Notes: a model not told the origin generated them from the letters alone. DNA of 64,000 nucleotides from JAWPMT01 sp965267435 (GCA_965267435.1 OZ253960.1:4526001-4590000), one strand, 5' to 3'. Shown: positions 26,262 through 35,237, counted from the stretch's first letter. Numbers and translations: made by a program.

Positions 26262-27570
26262 GTACCTCCCCTTACTACTGTTCGCAGCAGTCTTCATCCT
26301 GATCCTGGCAGGGTACCCTGTTGCATTCACCCTGGGGGGACTGTCTGTCCTCGTGGGCCTATGGGTTTTTGACGTCGACTTCTTTTATCTCCTCTCCCTA
26401 AGGGTCTACGGGGTGATGAACAATTTCGTATTGCTGGCCGTGCCGCTCTTTGTCTTCATGGGGATCATGCTGGAAAAATCGGGGATTGCCGAAAGGTTGC
26501 TCGAAACGATCAGTATGCTCTTCGGGCGATTTCGGGGGGGCTTGGCTGTGGCGGTAATCATAGTAGGGGGCCTATTGGCCGCCAGTACAGGGATCATCGG
26601 AGCCACCGTAGTTACTATGGGCCTAATCAGCCTGCCAACCATGCTGAAGCGCGGCTATGACCGGGGTCTGGCCACAGGCGTCATCGCCTCCTCCGGCACC
26701 CTCGGGCAAATCATCCCTCCCTCGGTAGTACTTGTTCTACTCGGTAGCGTACTCAATGTCTCAGTCGGTGACCTCTTCCTGGCAGCCGTTATTCCAGGAT
26801 TGGCGCTAGTGGGAATGTACCTCATCTATGCGCTGAGTATTGCCAGGCTGCGACCTCAGCTTGTCCCCTTGATCCCTCAGGAGGAGATCGATGCTTTCAA
26901 GAGTGAAGGATTTACAGGGGAGCTCATCAAGAGCTTCGTGTTTCCTTTTCTGTTGGTCCTTGCGGTCCTGGGATCCATCTTCGCTGGCATTGCGAGTCCC
27001 ACAGAAGCGGCTGGCGTTGGAGCCATGGGCGCCGCCATCTTGACAGCGGTCCAGGGGAAGCTCAATCTTAAGATTGTGAAAGATGCCAGTCGTGAGACGG
27101 TACTTATCACCTGCATGGTCTTCATGATCTTCATTGGCGCCACGTCGTTTTCACTGGTTTTCCGGGGACTGGAAGGAGACCGGTTTTTCCTGTCGATCAT
27201 CGAAAGCGCCAACCTGCAACCTTATCAGTTCCTGTTTGTCGTGATGCTGCTTGTGTTCTTTGCAGGCTTCTTCATCGATTTCATAGAGATCATTTTTATC
27301 ATCGTGCCTATTGTCGCGCCCATCTTTTTGGCGCTAGGCATTGATCTGGTGTGGATTGGCATCCTCCTGGCCATCAACTTACAGACAAGTTTCCTCACGC
27401 CGCCATTTGGCTTCGCCCTCTTCTACCTGAAGGGTGTATCCCCCGAGGAGGTGAAAACTGGCGATATATACCGCGGAATCATCCCCTTCGTCATCATTCA
27501 GATCGTACTCCTCGCCTTACTAGTAGCCTTCCCCGACATTGTCACGTTTTTGCCGAGCCTTGGGGATTAA
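26254..27570 (+). CDS. TRAP transporter large permease (DctM type)
   Basis: A 438-residue inner-membrane transport subunit of the DctM family with 11-12 hydrophobic helices. Motifs: LAVPLFVFMGIMLEKSGIAERL, then GLISLPTMLKRGYDRGLATGVIASSGTLGQIIPPS (the conserved PPS hairpin), and SPTEAAGVGAMGA. LTPPFGFALFYLKGV lies near the end and mirrors the first hairpin. TRAP transporters use a sodium gradient with an extracytoplasmic binding protein. With the TakP-like binding protein nearby, 2-oxoacids such as pyruvate are the best guess. Confidence 0.95.
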   Translation: MIEYLPLLLFAAVFILILAGYPVAFTLGGLSVLVGLWVFDVDFFYLLSLRVYGVMNNFVLLAVPLFVFMGIMLEKSGIAERLLETISMLFGRFRGGLAVAVIIVGGLLAASTGIIGATVVTMGLISLPTMLKRGYDRGLATGVIASSGTLGQIIPPSVVLVLLGSVLNVSVGDLFLAAVIPGLALVGMYLIYALSIARLRPQLVPLIPQEEIDAFKSEGFTGELIKSFVFPFLLVLAVLGSIFAGIASPTEAAGVGAMGAAILTAVQGKLNLKIVKDASRETVLITCMVFMIFIGATSFSLVFRGLEGDRFFLSIIESANLQPYQFLFVVMLLVFFAGFFIDFIEIIFIIVPIVAPIFLALGIDLVWIGILLAINLQTSFLTPPFGFALFYLKGVSPEEVKTGDIYRGIIPFVIIQIVLLALLVAFPDIVTFLPSLGD

Positions 27571-27648
27571 CAGAGTGGCATCTCTCAGCTTTATGAACCA
27601 AATTTGGAAGGAACCTATTCTAATCAATGAAATACTCACTAAACACAA

Positions 27649-27966
27649 ATGAAAGAAGTAACAGTTAAGGAACTGAAAAAGCTACTGGACGAAGGGGCCG
27701 ATTTCCAATTGATCGACGTTCGTGAGCAGAATGAATTCGAATTTGCGAATTTGGGTGGGGAGCTGATCCCACTAGGTTCGGTGCCCGACAACATCGACAA
27801 ATTTGCCAAAGACAAGCAAGTGATCATTTACTGCCGCAGCGGTGCGAGGAGTGGCAATGCTGTCCAGTTCCTCGAGAAAAGCCACGGCTTTGACAACCTT
27901 TATAACTTAAAGGGAGGGATCCTTGCCTGGTCCGACGAGATCGATCCGTCGGTTCCCAAATACTAG
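27649..27966 (+). CDS. Single-domain rhodanese-like sulfurtransferase
   Basis: A 105-residue cytoplasmic single rhodanese domain. The catalytic Cys is in IIYCRSGARSGNAVQFL near 60, a six-residue loop (CRSGAR) as in sulfur rhodaneses; LIDVREQNEFEFANL is the CH2A motif and GGILAWSDEIDP closes the fold. It sits between the TRAP permeases and the convergent TRAP binding protein gene. A near -7 box (CAAATTTG, 27599-27606) lies 42 bp before the ATG, so it may have its own promoter. Its sulfur donor and acceptor are unknown. Confidence 0.93.
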   Translation: MKEVTVKELKKLLDEGADFQLIDVREQNEFEFANLGGELIPLGSVPDNIDKFAKDKQVIIYCRSGARSGNAVQFLEKSHGFDNLYNLKGGILAWSDEIDPSVPKY

Positions 27967-27986
27967 CTGATCCCCCCAGGTGGTCA

Positions 27987-29129
27987 TCACGCATTGAGTT
28001 TCTGATAGAATATTTTCTCGCTCACATCCATCCAGCTTTTGACACGCTGCTTGAAGGCTGAGAATGACTGATAAACTTTATTGCTGGGAGGGTCACTGGC
28101 TGTCAGCTCTTCGATGACCTCTTGGGTGTTTTGGCGGAGTACATTGAGGACCTCCTCCGGGAAGGCCCGCAGCTTCACGCCCTCTTCGTCGATGAGTTTG
28201 GCGAGGTACTCACCGTTCTTAGCATCAAACTCTGCCATCATCCAGCGGCTGAGCCGCATGCATGCGGTACGCAATATTTCCTGGAGGTCCTTCGGTAGCT
28301 CCTCAAACTTCGGTTTGTTCACGATCATCTCTAATACAGGTCCTGGCTCATGCCAGCCCGGGTAGTAGTAGTATTCAGCCACTTTGTGGAAACCCATTTT
28401 GTAGTCATGATAGGGACCGATCCATTCCGTGGCATCGATCACACCTCTCTCCAGATTGGTGTAGATCTCACCACCAGGCACTAGCTGTGGCGTTCCTCCC
28501 GCTTTGGCCAATACCTTGCCACCCAATCCGGGGATCCGCATTTTTAGGCCCTGAAGGTCCTCGATACTATTGATCTCCTTGTTGAACCAGCCTCCCATTT
28601 GCACGCCAGTATTGCCGCAGATGATCGGTAGCAGATTGAAAGGAGCGTACAGTTCCTCCCACAGCTTGTCTCCACCTCCAGATATGATCCACGCACCCAT
28701 CTGCTGGGCGTTCATACCAAAAGGTACAGCGGCAAAGAACTGAGCAGCAGGGGCCTTCCCCGCCCAGTAGTAAGCGGCGCCATGGTTCATCTCCACAGCA
28801 CCATTGCTGACTGCGTCGAAGCCTTCCAGCGCAGGAATGAGCTCGCCGCCTCCATAGACGGTGATATCCAATCGACCCCCTGACATCTCCCTGACCCAAT
28901 CGGTCAAAAGTTTACACCCTTCACCCACGACGGGAAAGTTTGGCGGCCAGGTGGTGGTCATTTTCCAGCGATAGGTCTTGTTGAAGTTGATGTTGGGACC
29001 ACTTTCAACGGTTGGTTTGGATTCGCATGCGGCCAAGGTGGCGGCAGAAGTAGTGGCCAGGGTGGCCTGAGCTGTTTTTTTTAGAAATTGCCGTCGGGAA
29101 TCGGTTGAGGAGGATGGGTCTTTTTTCAT
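27987..29129 (-). CDS. TRAP transporter substrate-binding protein, TakP-like, Tat lipoprotein
   Basis: A 380-residue extracytoplasmic binding protein. The N-terminus has a twin-arginine motif (SRRQFLKK) and then ATLAAC, a lipobox, so it appears to be a Tat-exported lipoprotein. The mature part follows TakP, a 2-oxoacid-binding TRAP protein: MTTTWPPNFPVVGEGC, ITVYGGGELIPALE, GNTGVQMGGWFNKEI and ATEWIGPYHDYKMG with the conserved Trp/Gly region. It is encoded convergently to its presumed permeases with the rhodanese between, so the subunits are not in one operon. Substrate assignment is by family resemblance only. Confidence 0.9.
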   Translation of the reverse strand: MKKDPSSSTDSRRQFLKKTAQATLATTSAATLAACESKPTVESGPNINFNKTYRWKMTTTWPPNFPVVGEGCKLLTDWVREMSGGRLDITVYGGGELIPALEGFDAVSNGAVEMNHGAAYYWAGKAPAAQFFAAVPFGMNAQQMGAWIISGGGDKLWEELYAPFNLLPIICGNTGVQMGGWFNKEINSIEDLQGLKMRIPGLGGKVLAKAGGTPQLVPGGEIYTNLERGVIDATEWIGPYHDYKMGFHKVAEYYYYPGWHEPGPVLEMIVNKPKFEELPKDLQEILRTACMRLSRWMMAEFDAKNGEYLAKLIDEEGVKLRAFPEEVLNVLRQNTQEVIEELTASDPPSNKVYQSFSAFKQRVKSWMDVSEKIFYQKLNA

Positions 29130-29296
29130 CCGGGAAAGATATCAAATTTGACAATCCTCAGCGTGTGATGCCGCACGTGTAAGATTGATCCAATTTGATC
29201 GCCAGTCATTACATATTTGTCAGGCTCACCACATTTGGCAGAGCTTACATCAACCTGATGTACTGGAGGTCGTACATGCACCCAAAGAGCTTGAAG

Positions 29297-30058
29297 ATGA
29301 AACTTTTTACTCCATTTCATGCCAGCGTTACTTTGCTTGCCGTTGTTCTTCTTGTGACGAAATCATGCGAACCTTTGGGGTCGAGTGAAAGAGCGCAAGA
29401 GATCATCAATGAGAGCATTCAAGAAAATGGCGCTCACCTGTTCGCTACAAAAAGGGTCTCGTTCGACTTCCGAGAACGCCGTTATGCAGCGATGAGAAAG
29501 GACGGCAACTTCATCTACACACGATCATTCGAAGATTCCACGGGCTGGGTCGTGGACCAACTTGTCAACAGCATCGACTTCTCGAGACAGATAGAAGGGC
29601 AGCCCATCCAACTGACTGAGGAGTGGCAACAACGCTACGGGCGGTCGATCAACTCCGTCTTGTACTTCGTCGAAATCCTCTATCGACTGAACGATCCGGC
29701 AGTGAACAAAACGTACCTCGGCAAAAAGACCATCAAAGGAGAACCGTACTATGTGGTGAAAGTCACCTTCGACCAGGAAGATGGTGGTCGCGACTTCGAA
29801 GATCAGTTTCTCTACTGGATCCATGAAGGGGACTTCACACTGGACTACCTGGCCTACAACTACGAAACCGACGGCGGCGGGGTGCGCTTTCGTGAGGCCT
29901 TTGATCGGGAAGTGATCGGCGGGATCACCTTTCAGAACTATATCAACTACAAACCCGACAGTAAGACCACACCGCTGGAGGAGTTGCCGGGTCTCTATGA
30001 CCAAGGCAAGCTGGAGGAGCTTTCGCGGATCGTGAACACCAATATAAAGGTAGAATAA
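29297..30058 (+). CDS. Lipoprotein of unknown function (DUF6503-like)
   Basis: A 253-residue exported protein. The ATG at 29297 gives MKLFTPFHASVTLLAVVLL, then TKSC, a plausible lipobox. The rest is a beta-rich domain with VSFDFRERRYAAMRKDGNF, VDQLVNS, YRLNDPAVNKTYLGKKTIKG and YYVVKVTFDQEDGG, which I associate with the outer-membrane-lipoprotein-like DUF6503 family of Bacteroidota; this is recollection. It may bind a lipid or other hydrophobic ligand. It is divergent from the TRAP binding protein gene. Confidence 0.72.
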   Translation: MKLFTPFHASVTLLAVVLLVTKSCEPLGSSERAQEIINESIQENGAHLFATKRVSFDFRERRYAAMRKDGNFIYTRSFEDSTGWVVDQLVNSIDFSRQIEGQPIQLTEEWQQRYGRSINSVLYFVEILYRLNDPAVNKTYLGKKTIKGEPYYVVKVTFDQEDGGRDFEDQFLYWIHEGDFTLDYLAYNYETDGGGVRFREAFDREVIGGITFQNYINYKPDSKTTPLEELPGLYDQGKLEELSRIVNTNIKVE

Positions 30059-30141
30059 AGCCCAGGGCCGCTGGCAATGCCATAAATTCAGAAGACTTCA
30101 CTTGTCACGCTCCCTGGATCTGGCCTACGCAGCGATGGCAG

Positions 30142-30167
30142 AAAATCCCCTTTCATGCTGGGATTTT
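30142..30167 (+). terminator. Possible terminator after the 29.3-kb lipoprotein gene
   Basis: An 8-bp stem: AAAATCCC (30142-30149) pairs with GGGATTTT (30160-30167), with a 10-base loop. The T stretch at its end is short. It lies 84 bp after the stop. Confidence 0.42.
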
Positions 30168-30185
30168 TCCTAACGGGCCTTTTCA

Positions 30186-30218
30186 TTGAACACCTGTTCG
30201 TCATTAGTCATACATTAG
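30186..30218 (+). promoter_or_regulatory. Possible promoter of the chemoreceptor gene
   Basis: TTG (30186-30188), 22-bp spacer, TACATTAG (30211-30218), one mismatch to TAnnTTTG. The ATG is 54 bp downstream. Confidence 0.35.
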
Positions 30219-30272
30219 AGTAAGTCACCTTCTTTGTACCGGTGATGACACTGAAAAATTTTTTGACGCCGG

Positions 30273-32246
30273 ATGTTTCCGAGACCGCTCCGCCAATTCC
30301 TAACGCCTAAAAAGGACCCCTCTTTGCCTGCTCACCTGTACACCAGGATCCAGGGAACGAATTATTCCGACCTGGGCATGGGTCTGTATGCGATGCTCCT
30401 GGGCTTGATACTGGGCATCTTTGGCAACTGGTTCATGGGCCTGCTGATGATGGGCTTCTTCTTTATACCCTTTGCAAACGTAGCCCTCAAACGCATCGGA
30501 TACTATGATCTGGGGAGAGCGAGCAACTTTACGACCACCATCCTGTACCTCCTCCTCTGCAACTACCTTACGCATTCCCGGTTTTTGGAGATTGGCTACA
30601 TCGAGGGGATCACCAGCCCGATGCTGTTCAAGCACATAGCTCCGGGCATCTTCGTGTGTATCATCAGTTGTTTTGACTGGAGACTGGAACGTCACAAAGT
30701 CATCGTGACCACTGCGGTCGCGATTGTTATCCTGGCATTTTTCGACCCTGCTCTTCGGTGGTTGGGCATCCCCCTCAACAACCTGCCTTTTGTGGAGGGT
30801 TCGAACCACATCAATGTGATCCTTTTCTGGGGCAACCTGGCGGCGATCATGATGCAGTTCTATTTTCTGCAGTTTGCTTTTGAAGCTTCACAAAGGAAGG
30901 CCGCTCAACGCAAAAAAGAAATTTCCGCTCAAAATGAAGAGCTTGCCTCACAGAGGTCGCTGCTTCAAACGAGTCTCCAGGAGATCCAGGATATCGTGGG
31001 CTATACGGTTACCTCAGGGTATTACAATGGGCGCCTTGAGCTAGCTGGGAAAGAAGGCCATTGGAAGACATTGAGCCAGACCGTCAATGAGCTCTTTGAA
31101 TCGATGGGAAAACCCCTGCAAATCATGGCGGGCATCGCCAAGAACCTGGCCGATGGCAACTTCGTCAACCGCCTGGAGGGTGAATCCAAGGGTGAGATAG
31201 CAGAGCTCTCAGACAACCTCAACGCTTCCATCGACTCACTCAATACTTTGCTGCTGGATATAAAAGACAATGCTGCTCATATCTCCAGGGCCTCCAAGGT
31301 AATGGTGGAATTGGGAGAGAGCGTGACGACAACCAGCATGGAAATCACTACCTCTATGGATGAGATCAGCGCAGGCGCCAGTAGTCAGCTGTCACAGGTG
31401 GATCAATCGTCGACGCTCATGCGGGAATTGGTATCGCTCTCAGAAGAAATTGACAAGCAGTCTCATGAGATCAATGATGCCTCCCTTCTCGGCGTAGAGA
31501 AAAGTGAAAACGGCGTAGCCGCAGTGGTCTCTCTGAAAGAGAACATTCAGGACGTGAATGCTGTGACAAATGAGACTGTGGACGCGATGAATGCACTGAA
31601 TGAGCGTATAGGGGCCATCACCCAAATCCTGTCGTTTATGAACGACATATCGGCTCAGACTAACCTCCTGGCCCTCAATGCTGCGATCGAGGCAGCCCAG
31701 GCAGGTGAATCGGGAAGAGGGTTTGGTATCATCGCAGAAGAGATCCGCAAGCTGGCTGATGACTCCAAAAAGTCTGTGTCAGAAATCGAAGAGCTTGTGG
31801 CTGGTGTGAAAGATAGCGCCCGCACAACGGACTTGAAAATACAGGCGATCACGAAGAATCTGGAAGGTGGCAAAGAGGCTACGGAGAAGTCCAGTGTGGC
31901 CTTCGAGCAGGTCGCTACTTCTTGTCGCAATGCCCTGGAGATCTCGAAAGGCATCCTAACAGCAGCCCAGCAACAGTCAGAGAAAGCCTCAGTGGTCATG
32001 CAGCACATACAGCAAGTAGTGGTCGTAGCCGAAGAAACGGCGACAGGTACCGAACGCGCTCGCAGTGCCACGGGAACTTTGAGTAGCAGCCTGACTGAGT
32101 CGATCGCTCAGTCAAGAGCATTCGCAGAAATTGCCGATAAACTGAATGACAAAGTCTCCCGATTTAAGCTGAAAGATTCGACAATACCTGAGCCTGATCG
32201 CGCCAATCATCCAATGCCAGAGGAGACAAAAATTGAGGTAAAGTGA
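30273..32246 (+). CDS. Methyl-accepting chemotaxis protein with multi-pass N-terminal membrane domain
   Basis: A 657-residue receptor. Residues about 30-205 are hydrophobic with roughly five or six helices and short loops, so there is no periplasmic sensor. A coiled segment (about 208-235) and a HAMP-like stretch with IAKNLADGNFVNRLEGESKGEIAELSDNLN follow. Then comes the long signalling coiled coil, whose tip reads ISAQTNLLALNAAIEAAQAGE followed by GRGFGIIAEEIRKLAD. It should relay a signal to CheA via CheW, but no che, motility or gliding gene is near. No C-terminal NWETF-type methylation tether is present. The membrane domain could sense membrane state or a hydrophobic ligand; that is a guess. 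Confidence 0.93.
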   Translation: MFPRPLRQFLTPKKDPSLPAHLYTRIQGTNYSDLGMGLYAMLLGLILGIFGNWFMGLLMMGFFFIPFANVALKRIGYYDLGRASNFTTTILYLLLCNYLTHSRFLEIGYIEGITSPMLFKHIAPGIFVCIISCFDWRLERHKVIVTTAVAIVILAFFDPALRWLGIPLNNLPFVEGSNHINVILFWGNLAAIMMQFYFLQFAFEASQRKAAQRKKEISAQNEELASQRSLLQTSLQEIQDIVGYTVTSGYYNGRLELAGKEGHWKTLSQTVNELFESMGKPLQIMAGIAKNLADGNFVNRLEGESKGEIAELSDNLNASIDSLNTLLLDIKDNAAHISRASKVMVELGESVTTTSMEITTSMDEISAGASSQLSQVDQSSTLMRELVSLSEEIDKQSHEINDASLLGVEKSENGVAAVVSLKENIQDVNAVTNETVDAMNALNERIGAITQILSFMNDISAQTNLLALNAAIEAAQAGESGRGFGIIAEEIRKLADDSKKSVSEIEELVAGVKDSARTTDLKIQAITKNLEGGKEATEKSSVAFEQVATSCRNALEISKGILTAAQQQSEKASVVMQHIQQVVVVAEETATGTERARSATGTLSSSLTESIAQSRAFAEIADKLNDKVSRFKLKDSTIPEPDRANHPMPEETKIEVK

Positions 32247-32264
32247 CCTGTTGCACCAACAGGT
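32246..32264. repeat. Short hairpin at the end of the chemoreceptor gene
   Basis: ACCTGTTG (32246-32253) pairs with CAACAGGT (32257-32264) around a 3-base loop, beginning in the stop codon. It is followed by AAAAAG, not a T-run, so it is a weak candidate for a 3' end signal. Confidence 0.4.
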
Positions 32265-32463
32265 AAAAAGCACCAAGCAGGTACTATAGTCCATCGTAGA
32301 TAGTAGCAGGGTAAAGCTGGCTGCGATCGAGGATACCGATCCACAGTGCGGATGTGCTGCGGTGAGGGGCCCGGCCCGCAAAGCCCGAGAAAATCCGATA
32401 AACACAATAGAATTCTCACAAGCTCGAAATGACTTGTTATTGGAGATCTCCGACTTATGCGAG

Positions 32464-32593
32464 GGCAGCGCAGGTCTGGGCGCAAGGCCTGCCCAGTGGA
32501 ATAGGCGCGAAGTGGAAGTGTCTTGAGAATTGCGCGACGAACGCGCTTGCTTTGTGGAAGCATTCCACTGGGCAAGGCGATGGGGCGCCCCCA
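32464..32593. repeat. Palindrome-rich intergenic segment (REP-like)
   Basis: The 356-bp gap 32247-32602 holds no gene I can support; this part is dense in inverted repeats. TGCCCAGTGGAAT (32490-32502) is repeated inverted at 32562-32574. An 8-bp stem with one G-U pair joins 32470-32477 and 32485-32492, and GGGGCGCCCC (32582-32591) is self-complementary. Nested stems of this kind resemble REP/BIME elements or a decayed MITE. Whether it is multicopy cannot be seen from one window. The left part of the gap (32265-32463) shows nothing clear. Confidence 0.45.
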
Positions 32594-32602
32594 GAAAAAA
32601 TA

Positions 32603-33724
32603 CTAGTCTTTGACCGGTGTGCTCCCGCGCTTCTGATAGATGTAGATCATCACTCCCACGCCAAATAGGAACATAGGTATGGAAAGCCATTGCCCCATGT
32701 TCAACGGGATGTCGGCTTCGAAGTCTTCCTGGTTCATCTTGAAGAACTCGTCGATAAATCTCAGCGACCAAAGGAGAATATTGAACATGGCAAACAAGAA
32801 CCCGGAGGGCAACTGCTCTCTGCGGTTCTTCCACAGCCAGTAGAGCAGAACCATGATCAGGAGACAATAGATGGCCTCATACACCTGGGCAGCATGACGT
32901 GAAATGCCGATACCGTAGATCTCTAGTCGCTGGCGGCCGTCTTCTTCGTAGACCTTGTACTGCAACTCACCTGGCCCAAACTCTATGTGCTCTCTGACTT
33001 CTCGGCTATTGAGTAGGCGATTACGCAAAGACGTCTCGATCAGGCGCTTCTCCTGAGGGCTGTTACCAAAATTGCTTTTTCTATTGAAGGTGACAATAGC
33101 CGTGATCGGGTGCCGACCGGGCTGGTCGCTTTGGAGTTCGCCGCCTTTGCGGAACTTGACCGACTCCACTTCCTCACTGAAGTTGAGCACCTCCTTGGTG
33201 CCTCGGGCATAAATGATGCCGTAGTTGGCCTTGGTCTCGGTGCCCTCCATCTCTGAGTTCATCAGGTTGCCCGTGCGGATCATGGCACCAGTCAGTGCCA
33301 CTACAATCACCAACCGGTCGAGTACCCAAAACCATGTGTAGCCCTTGGTATTGCGTACGAAAAGCCAAATGGCAATGAGGATCCCGATGGTGGCGCCATG
33401 GCTCGCGAGACCCCCTTCCCAGATCTTGAGAATCTCCAAGGGATTTGACAGGTAGTGCCAGGGATTGTAAAACAAGCAATGGCCTAATCTCGCACCTACG
33501 ATGGTAGCGACGACCATATAGGTCGTGAGTTTGTCAACGTCCTTCACATCACGGCCCTCTTCCTTCCAGATGCGGTACATGATCTGCTGGGAGACGACAA
33601 AGCCCAGTGCGAAGAGCAATCCATACCAAACGATGGGACGATCTTCGAATCCCAATGCGGACATGGGGATCTTGAAAATCACGGGGTCCTGGCTCCAGAT
33701 GAGGAAACTGAAGATGCTTTGCAT
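32603..33724 (-). CDS. lgt: Prolipoprotein diacylglyceryl transferase
   Basis: A 373-residue inner-membrane enzyme that transfers diacylglycerol to the lipobox Cys of prolipoproteins, needed for the many lipoproteins in this window. The catalytic core is visible: YGLLFALGFVVSQ, ARLGHCLFYNPWHYL, GGLASHGATIGIL and the signature IRTGNLMNSEMEG (conserved Arg and Asn). Against about 290 residues in E. coli it is longer because of an 85-90-residue hydrophilic insertion after NYGIIYAR, before the last helices. The C-terminal helices end with a basic tail. There is no clear partner gene. Confidence 0.95.
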   Translation of the reverse strand: MQSIFSFLIWSQDPVIFKIPMSALGFEDRPIVWYGLLFALGFVVSQQIMYRIWKEEGRDVKDVDKLTTYMVVATIVGARLGHCLFYNPWHYLSNPLEILKIWEGGLASHGATIGILIAIWLFVRNTKGYTWFWVLDRLVIVVALTGAMIRTGNLMNSEMEGTETKANYGIIYARGTKEVLNFSEEVESVKFRKGGELQSDQPGRHPITAIVTFNRKSNFGNSPQEKRLIETSLRNRLLNSREVREHIEFGPGELQYKVYEEDGRQRLEIYGIGISRHAAQVYEAIYCLLIMVLLYWLWKNRREQLPSGFLFAMFNILLWSLRFIDEFFKMNQEDFEADIPLNMGQWLSIPMFLFGVGVMIYIYQKRGSTPVKD

Positions 33725-33779
33725 GGGTAGGGCTAAGATTTCGTTTGGTCGCTAAATTATCCTATCCGTGAATGGATGT

Positions 33780-35237
33780 TTAGATTTTTCGCCAAAAATA
33801 CGGTGTGAAGAGAATGAGCACAGTGAAGAGCTCAAGACGTCCGAGGAGCATGAGGAATGCCAGGAACCACTTGCCGGCAGAGGGCAGGTGAGCAAAATTG
33901 TCAACGGGACCAACCGTACCGACTCCCGGTCCGATGTTGCCCAGGCATGTCGCTACCGAGCCAATGGCGGTCATGAAGTCCAGCCCCAGGATCCCCATGA
34001 TAATCGATCCAAAAGCGAAGATGCTTATGTAGATCATGATGAAGGCAAGGATATTGAAGGTGATGTCCTGTGTGACGGCCTTGCCGTTGAATCGAACAGG
34101 GATCACCGCTGCGGGATGGACTTGGCGCTTGAGCTCCAGAATACTATTTTTTATGAGGATGATATGGCGCACGATCTTCACGCCTCCCGCGGTAGAACCG
34201 GCCGATGCTCCGAAGAACATCATGATGAAGAACAGCAAGGTCAGGAAGGAGGTCCAAGCCGTGTAATCATGGGTGACGTATCCCGTGGTGGTGATAATGG
34301 ATACCACATTGAACAAGGCATCACGCATCGATTTCTCAAAAGAATCGTGACCAAGGCCAAAGATGATAACACCAACCACAACGGAGATCGTCAGGCAAAA
34401 TCCCAGGTAATACCGGAACTCTTCATTTCTCAGGACCTTGCGAAAATTGACATGCAGGCCGAAATAGGTCATTGTGAAATTGGTGCCGGCCAGGAACATG
34501 AAGGCAATGATGACGTACTGGATGAAAGGGGACGCGAAATGTGCAATGCTGGCATTTTTGGTGGAGAATCCTCCGGTAGCCATCGTAGTCAATCCATGGT
34601 TGATGGCATCATAGAAGTCCATACCCCCGACCCATAACAGCACCGTCTCGACACCAGTAAGACCCAGGTAGATCAGCCAAAGGCGCTTTGCCGTCTCTTT
34701 GATACGTGGCTGCAGCTTATCCGGAGATATACCGGGTGCTTCCGCCACAAACAGCTGCATGCCCCCAATTCCCAATATCGGGAGAATCGCCACCGTAAGC
34801 ACGATGATACCCATTCCGCCAATCCACTGCGTTAGGCTCCGCCAGAAGAGAATACCTTTATGGACCGACTCGATATCTGTGAGAATAGTGGCGCCAGTCG
34901 TGGAATAGCCCGAAAGGGTCTCGAAGAATGCGTTGGTAAGGTCAGGAATGGATCCACTCAGCACATAAGGCAGGGAACCAAAGAATGACATGGTCAGCCA
35001 TCCAGCGGTCACCACCAGATAGCCTTCGCGCTTGCGAAGCTCTTTAGAGCGGTTTTTTCGTGTGGCTAGCCAGAGGATAAGTCCACTGACGATCGTGATT
35101 CCTGCCGACATCGAGATGGCCACCAAATCACCCTCACCGTAGTAAAGGCTGAACGGTATGCATAGGAACATGAAGCAACCATTCAACACAAGGAGTATCC
35201 CGAGGATATTGAGGATGACCTTGTAGTTGAACCTCAT
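33780..35237 (-). CDS. trkH: Trk potassium uptake protein TrkH
   Basis: A 485-residue inner-membrane potassium channel subunit of the SKT superfamily with four MPM repeats. Selectivity-filter loops can be seen as TTGATILTD, TMATGGFST, ITTTGYVTHD and ATCLGNIGPG, each with a filter Gly. LTQWIGGMGIIVL and FFGASAGSTAGGVKIVR are family marks. It is 9 bp downstream of trkA, in one operon, and together they form a nucleotide-gated K+ uptake system. Confidence 0.96.
   Translation of the reverse strand: MRFNYKVILNILGILLVLNGCFMFLCIPFSLYYGEGDLVAISMSAGITIVSGLILWLATRKNRSKELRKREGYLVVTAGWLTMSFFGSLPYVLSGSIPDLTNAFFETLSGYSTTGATILTDIESVHKGILFWRSLTQWIGGMGIIVLTVAILPILGIGGMQLFVAEAPGISPDKLQPRIKETAKRLWLIYLGLTGVETVLLWVGGMDFYDAINHGLTTMATGGFSTKNASIAHFASPFIQYVIIAFMFLAGTNFTMTYFGLHVNFRKVLRNEEFRYYLGFCLTISVVVGVIIFGLGHDSFEKSMRDALFNVVSIITTTGYVTHDYTAWTSFLTLLFFIMMFFGASAGSTAGGVKIVRHIILIKNSILELKRQVHPAAVIPVRFNGKAVTQDITFNILAFIMIYISIFAFGSIIMGILGLDFMTAIGSVATCLGNIGPGVGTVGPVDNFAHLPSAGKWFLAFLMLLGRLELFTVLILFTPYFWRKI

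Noticed and set aside
32112..32867. Minus-strand frame of 251 codons across the gap between the chemoreceptor and lgt
   Set aside because: It overlaps two certain genes, has no recognisable motif and only reflects the palindromic segment; I treat the gap as non-coding.
33768..34637. Plus-strand frame of 289 codons opposite trkH
   Set aside because: Composition is rich in His, Glu and Asp as expected from an antisense of membrane helices; trkH is unambiguous.
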